DNA from: Actinomycetota bacterium
GTDB lineage: Bacteria; Actinomycetota; Thermoleophilia; Gaiellales; Gaiellaceae
DNA: 43,018 bases
Direction of reading: 5' to 3'
Assembly (NCBI GenBank): GCA_013816245.1
Contig: JACDEU010000023.1
Location: 1 to 43,018, forward strand
In this document: in pieces, positions 39,905 through 43,018 of the stretch
Layout of the letters: every line of letters starts with the position of its first letter
Position numbering within the stretch: the stretch's first letter is position 1
The notes under the pieces: model-generated
The model's input: the letters and a program-made list of their open reading frames with translations, nothing else
The model's database searches: none
Told to the model about the DNA's origin: nothing
Program-made: the position numbers and the translations under genes

Positions 39905-40392
39905 GCGATCGCGGGCTGGATGCCGCGCGACGTCACGAGCACGTCGGCGGTTCCCTGCGGGAGGTTGTCCACCCGTCGACCGTTCAGCGTCACGTCGAGG
40001 TTCTGCGCGGCGCCGAGCCGGACCCACAGCTTCTTGCCGGTGAAGGTGCGCGCGTCGCCCCTGGTAAGGACACCCTCGTAGAGGACGTCACCTTGCGCGG
40101 AGGCCGCATGGATCTCGAGCCAGCAGTCGCCGCGTGCGGCCGTGACGACGAGCGTCGACGCAGCGGCAAGGGCAGCAGAAGGCGTGGATGTGGTCGCCGG
40201 CACGCCCGCGCCGCCGCGATGAAGCCCAGTGGTCGAGGCGGCGGTGGTGCCCGCAGAAGCCAGCTGACCGCCCGGACTCGCCGTGCCCTCCCGGCGATAG
40301 TCGCGCAGGCCAACCACGACCAGGGCCGTCAACACGACAATCGCAACCAGGCCGATCGTAGCGAACACCCGTTCGAGCCTCGTTTCCGGCAC
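39901..40392 (-). CDS. Single-pass membrane protein with RodZ-C-like (DUF4115) domain
   Basis: The 163-residue protein has a transmembrane helix at ~11-30, a Gly/Ala/Ser/Thr linker (30-75) and a C-terminal beta domain: LVVTAARGDCWLEIHAASAQG, VLYEGVLTRGDARTF, KKLWVRLGAAQNLDVTLNGRRVDNLP. This is the DUF4115 pattern of RodZ C-termini, here without the HTH domain. GTG 40392 has a GGAGA ribosome site. It converges with the sigma gene, overlapping by 4 bp. Confidence 0.78.
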   Translation of the reverse strand: MPETRLERVFATIGLVAIVVLTALVVVGLRDYRREGTASPGGQLASAGTTAASTTGLHRGGAGVPATTSTPSAALAAASTLVVTAARGDCWLEIHAASAQGDVLYEGVLTRGDARTFTGKKLWVRLGAAQNLDVTLNGRRVDNLPQGTADVLVTSRGIQPAIA

Positions 40393-40494
40393 GGAGCAAG
40401 TCTCCCAGGCAGGACGGATGGCGTTGTAAGGGTTTCGGACGCCCGGCGCGTAGTAGTGCTGTAAGGCTGTATTCCGAGCGAACGAGGAGGCACC

Positions 40495-41079
40495 GTGAAA
40501 CGATTTCGGCCAGGACGCCAGGACAAATTGGGCAATGAGCTTCGAGCGAGCAGGCCCGAACCCTCTCCCGAGCTCGTCAAGACACTCTCCGACCAGTACG
40601 GTGCGAACCGTCGGCGCGCGCACCTCTACGTCGCCTCGAGGCTCTCGTTCGCGGGAGCTCTGACCGTGCTGATGCTCGGCACGCTCGCCTCCTTCGGCGG
40701 GCTCGGCTACGCCGCCTCCAGCACGAAGCAGGCCGCAATCGCGGTCAAGAAGGTCGTCGCGCCATCGCGACCGCAGGTCGTCCACAGTAGCGCCGCGCAG
40801 GACCAGTACGCGCCTCAAAAAGTGACGATCTGCCACAAGGGTCACACGATCACGATCAGCAGGTCCGCTTTGCCAGCGCACCTGCGCCACGGCGACACGA
40901 TCGGTCCGTGCCCGGCCGGCGCCGGCGGAGTTGCGGGTCTGGGCGCGGGGAAAGCACAGGGCCAAAGTGGCGGCTCTCTGCCCTTCACCGGGATCTCGCT
41001 GGGCGCGACCCTGCTCATGTCGCTCCTGCTCTTGACGCTCGGATTGACGCTGAGAAGGCGCGCGGACCGGAAGTCCTAG
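40495..41079 (+). CDS. LPFTG cell-wall-anchored protein with ICHKG-type domain
   Basis: The 194-residue protein has a charged N-terminus, a hydrophobic segment (~52-76), an exported domain with VTICHKGHTITISRSALPAHLRHGD..PC (two Cys, three His), a Gly/Ala spacer, and a sortase-type tail: LPFTG, a hydrophobic helix and RRRADRKS. The ribosome site GAGGAGG lies 4 bases before GTG 40495. It is likely sortase-anchored in the wall, in keeping with the neighbouring envelope genes. The function of the Cys/His domain, which I recognise only as a recurring actinobacterial segment, is unknown. Confidence 0.82.
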   Translation: MKRFRPGRQDKLGNELRASRPEPSPELVKTLSDQYGANRRRAHLYVASRLSFAGALTVLMLGTLASFGGLGYAASSTKQAAIAVKKVVAPSRPQVVHSSAAQDQYAPQKVTICHKGHTITISRSALPAHLRHGDTIGPCPAGAGGVAGLGAGKAQGQSGGSLPFTGISLGATLLMSLLLLTLGLTLRRRADRKS

Positions 41080-41110
41080 TCGGCCTCCGCGGACAGGGGT
41101 GTGGTGTGAA

Positions 41111-41142
41111 GACGACGGGGCGGCGAAAGCCGCCCCGTCGTC
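41111..41142 (+). terminator. Strong hairpin after the LPFTG gene
   Basis: A perfect 14-bp stem GACGACGGGGCGGC (41111-41124)/GCCGCCCCGTCGTC (41129-41142) with a GAAA loop, 31 bp after the stop. It lacks a T-run but is the strongest simple hairpin in this part of the window. Confidence 0.7.
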
Positions 41143-41235
41143 TTGCGATGGGGTGCTCGCCCCGCTTAACGTGCGACAACTGCGGCCGGGCGGTCGAACG
41201 GCAACCGGCGGCGAGTAGCGGCGAGCCGCCGGGGG

Positions 41236-41281
41236 TGCCTTACAAGCAGGAGGTCGGCGGTTCGATCCCGTCACCGCCCAC
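41236..41281 (+). repeat. attR: second 46-bp copy of the tRNA-Val 3' half
   Basis: Identical in all 46 bases and orientation to 14165-14210. It is a fragment, not a tRNA gene: the acceptor 5' strand and the D arm are missing upstream. It marks the right boundary of the island. Confidence 0.9.
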
Positions 41282-41482
41282 TAACGAAAGAGCCGGAAAT
41301 CGCCTCCTTTCTCTGCTCGTGCAAGGCGCAGCGCGCGAAGTTGAATCGGCGAAGTAAATCCGAGCCGCGCGGTTCGGCGTATCTAGCAGCGGGCAGCCCG
41401 TGATGTCCTCCAACCACTGGAATGAACTACCGCTGAACCCGGTGGGACGCTTCCAGGAAACCGGCCTCAAGGAGGCAAGCAG

Positions 41483-41908
41483 ATGACGGAAGCGAGTCTT
41501 TATGAGCGGCTCGGTGGCGCATTCGCCATCGCAGCAGTGGTCGACCACTTCAGCGACGCGGTCGTGCAAAACCCGATCGTTGGCCAGACATCGGAGAACC
41601 CCGCCCTCCGGGAATGGCACACCAACAATCTGGGCAGACTTCCAGGCCTCAAGTTCATGCGCACCCTGTGGGTTTGCAACGTTGCCGGCGGACCCCAGCA
41701 TTACGCAGCTACGGCTCCCGGCAGCACTCCGCTCGGCTTGGAGAAAGCTCACCGCGAACTGAAGATCTCACCCGCCGAGTTCGACGAAGTCGCGGCTGAA
41801 CTCGGGCGAACGCTTGACTTCTTCAAGGTGCCCGCGCGAGAGAAAGGGGAGGTTCTGGCTGCATTTGCCGCGCACAAAGATGAGGTGACCGAAGGCTACT
41901 CTCAGTAG
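41483..41908 (+). CDS. Truncated hemoglobin, group I-like
   Basis: The 141-residue protein has the trHb pattern: LYERLGGAFAIAAVVDHFSDAVVQNP, the E-helix region LKFMRTLWVCNVAGGPQHY, and the F helix LEKAHRELKISPAEFDEVAAEL with probable proximal His90. It binds haem and small gases (O2 or NO). AAGGAGG precedes ATG 41483. It is the first gene beyond the island, with ~200 bp of no recognisable content between attR and it. Confidence 0.9.
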   Translation: MTEASLYERLGGAFAIAAVVDHFSDAVVQNPIVGQTSENPALREWHTNNLGRLPGLKFMRTLWVCNVAGGPQHYAATAPGSTPLGLEKAHRELKISPAEFDEVAAELGRTLDFFKVPAREKGEVLAAFAAHKDEVTEGYSQ

Positions 41909-41923
41909 CCCACACGGGGCTAC
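41905..41923 (+). terminator. Small hairpin at the hemoglobin stop
   Basis: GTAGCCC (41905-41911, containing the stop) pairs with GGGCTAC (41917-41923) across a five-base loop. No T-run; a weak terminator at best. Confidence 0.35.
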
Positions 41924-41977
41924 GATCAGCGGGAATCGAGAGCGTTCGCGGGTACCACGCTCCGCACGAGCACCTGC

Positions 41978-42358
41978 TCAATCGGCTGGTGCGTCTACGG
42001 GGTCAGGCCCTTTCCGCGGCAAGCGGTTCCACGGCCACACCCCGTCCATCTCGACCTCGAGCGAGAAGCTGAGCACGATCCGAATCATGACGATCACGGC
42101 CAGGACGAGAACGCTCTCGAACGTCGGGTCGACGATGATCGTCCGCACGATGTCGGCGACGATCAGCACTTCTACGCCGAGGAGGATGGAGCGGCCGAGG
42201 TTCCGGCGCAGATCTTTGTAGGAGCCGGCTCGGCGCTCGGGTTGGGCGGCTCGTGCGATGAAGATGACGAAGGCGCTGAATCCTCCGACCACCATGATTC
42301 CCGCTCCGACTGCTTCCACGACACGGACGACGTCGGAGATGGCGTTGTCGTACTCCAT
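41978..42358 (-). CDS. DUF1622-family membrane protein
   Basis: The 126-residue protein has three hydrophobic helices with VVRVVEAVGAGIMVVGGFSAF, LRRNLGRSILLGVEVLIVADIVRTI and VLVLAVIVMIRIVLSFSLEVEMDG, the pattern of DUF1622. Function unknown. ATG 42358 (MEYDNAISDVV) is chosen; a longer frame to 42487 would run into the transporter fragment. Confidence 0.85.
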   Translation of the reverse strand: MEYDNAISDVVRVVEAVGAGIMVVGGFSAFVIFIARAAQPERRAGSYKDLRRNLGRSILLGVEVLIVADIVRTIIVDPTFESVLVLAVIVMIRIVLSFSLEVEMDGVWPWNRLPRKGPDPVDAPAD

Positions 42359-42422
42359 CGCGCGCCACGCTACTAAACGAGAGGCGCGCCCCCGCTGATG
42401 GCGATATTCCTGGCGGTAGCCG

Positions 42423-43018
42423 TTGGTGGCGGCCTCGGCCGGTGTTGCGTTCACGATCGACGCGGCATCGTTTGCAGCATCCCTCACCGCCGTGCTGGCG
42501 ATCCCCAGGGTGACGGAGCGTGACAGCGAGCCTCAGACTTCCGCAACGGCGGCCCTCAAAGAAGGCCTGCGGTTCGTTCGCGGCCGCGTCTGGCTCTGGG
42601 GAACGCATCTCTCGGCGGCCCTCGGATATCTCCTCTTTCTCGGCCCGGCCGAGGTGCTGCTTCCTTACCTCGTGAAGAACGAACTACACGCTTTCGCGGG
42701 CACGCTCGGCCTCGTCGTCGCCGCCGGTGGGCTCGGCGCCGTAGGAGCAGCGGTTTTCATGGGCCAGCGCGGCCACCCGAGGCGCGACGTGACGGTCATG
42801 TACGTGACGTCGACCCTCGCGACGTTGGCGATCGCCGGTTACGGCATCGCGAACGCCGCGTGGCAGCTGATGATCGCCTGTCTCTTGTTCAATGCTCTGG
42901 AGGCTGCGGGCACGATCGTCTGGGCGACGATCAAACAGCGGCACGTCCCCGGTTCGATGTTGGGACGGGTCTCGAGCCTCGACTGGCCGGTCTCGATTGC
43001 GCTCATGCCACTGTCATT
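42423..43018 (+). pseudogene. MFS transporter, N-terminally truncated, runs off the window
   Basis: The frame begins abruptly after an in-frame TAG (42417-42419) with SAGVAFTIDAASFAASLTAVLAI. This is the end of helix 5 and helix 6 of an MFS_3/EntS-type drug-efflux protein; it continues through LKEGLRFVRGR, LFLGPAEVLLPYLV and AAGGLGAVGAAVF. About 150 residues (helices 1-5) are missing and the DUF1622 gene lies in their place. It is open to the last base, so the 3' end is unseen. Confidence 0.7.

Larger units (their letters stand above)
14165..41281. mobile_element. Putative genomic island integrated at tRNA-Val (~27 kb)
   Basis: The island is bounded by the 46-bp tRNA-Val repeats and has an integrase (now decayed) directly inside attL, the usual layout of tRNA-targeted islands. 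Contents: truncated genes and IS3 debris (to 16717), a CAP-domain gene, a polysaccharide locus (17452-39377), a lasso-peptide cluster (19090-25241), an ECF sigma factor and an LPFTG protein. I see no replication or conjugation genes, and the integrase is broken, so the element is probably fixed. Confidence 0.75.

Noticed and set aside
41240..41290. Minus-strand frames with DGIEPPTSCL or TGSNRRPPACKA at both att copies
   Set aside because: These are antisense translations of the tRNA-Val 3' half. They only confirm the repeat.

Overview
High-GC, densely coded DNA. Frequent GTG/TTG starts, 4-bp stop/start overlaps, an OmpR-type regulator and kinase pair beside an HtrA protease, an ANTAR regulator and an LPxTG-type wall anchor point to an actinobacterium. 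I lean towards the Thermoleophilia because several small proteins look familiar from that class, but this is an inference and not a measured placement.

Layout. 1-2063: end of a branched-chain amino-acid ABC transporter (LivG-like, LivF) and a class V aminotransferase. 2074-5584: small regulators (XRE, ANTAR, cyclic-nucleotide-binding-fold protein), three paralogous CxCx4C proteins of unknown role, an SGNH hydrolase and a metallo-beta-lactamase-fold hydrolase. 5581-10612: an envelope-stress block with HtrA protease, a secreted HExxH metalloprotease, a response regulator/kinase pair and a secreted helical protein. Four of its promoters carry direct repeats of a TCTTAG motif spaced exactly 11 bp. 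10622-12230: small basic protein, hemolysin-III-family membrane protein and two cold-shock-domain proteins, the first with its ribosome binding site inside a hairpin. 12231-14209: tRNA-Lys, tRNA-Glu and tRNA-Val, three copies of a palindromic 3'-end element, and two decayed genes (histidine kinase, sigma factor).

14165-41281 looks like an integrated genomic island of about 27 kb. Forty-six bases of the 3' part of tRNA-Val are repeated exactly at 41236-41281, and a decayed tyrosine integrase lies just inside the left end. Its left 2.5 kb is a patchwork of truncated genes (integrase, GNAT, MetE-like, IS3). The body is an extracellular polysaccharide locus: initiating sugar-phosphate transferase, Wzz/tyrosine kinase, three glycosyltransferases, flippase, two polymerase/ligase proteins, two methyltransferases and an asparagine synthase. 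A divergent eight-gene lasso-peptide cluster is set inside it (19090-25241, minus strand): nucleotidyltransferase, ABC ATPase, ABC permease, B1 (PqqD/RRE), C (cyclase), A (48-residue precursor), K (HPr-kinase-like) and B2 protease. The island's right end holds an ECF sigma factor, a DUF4115-like membrane protein and an LPFTG wall-anchored protein.

41282-43018: chromosomal flank with a truncated hemoglobin, a DUF1622-type membrane protein and an N-terminally truncated MFS transporter running off the window.
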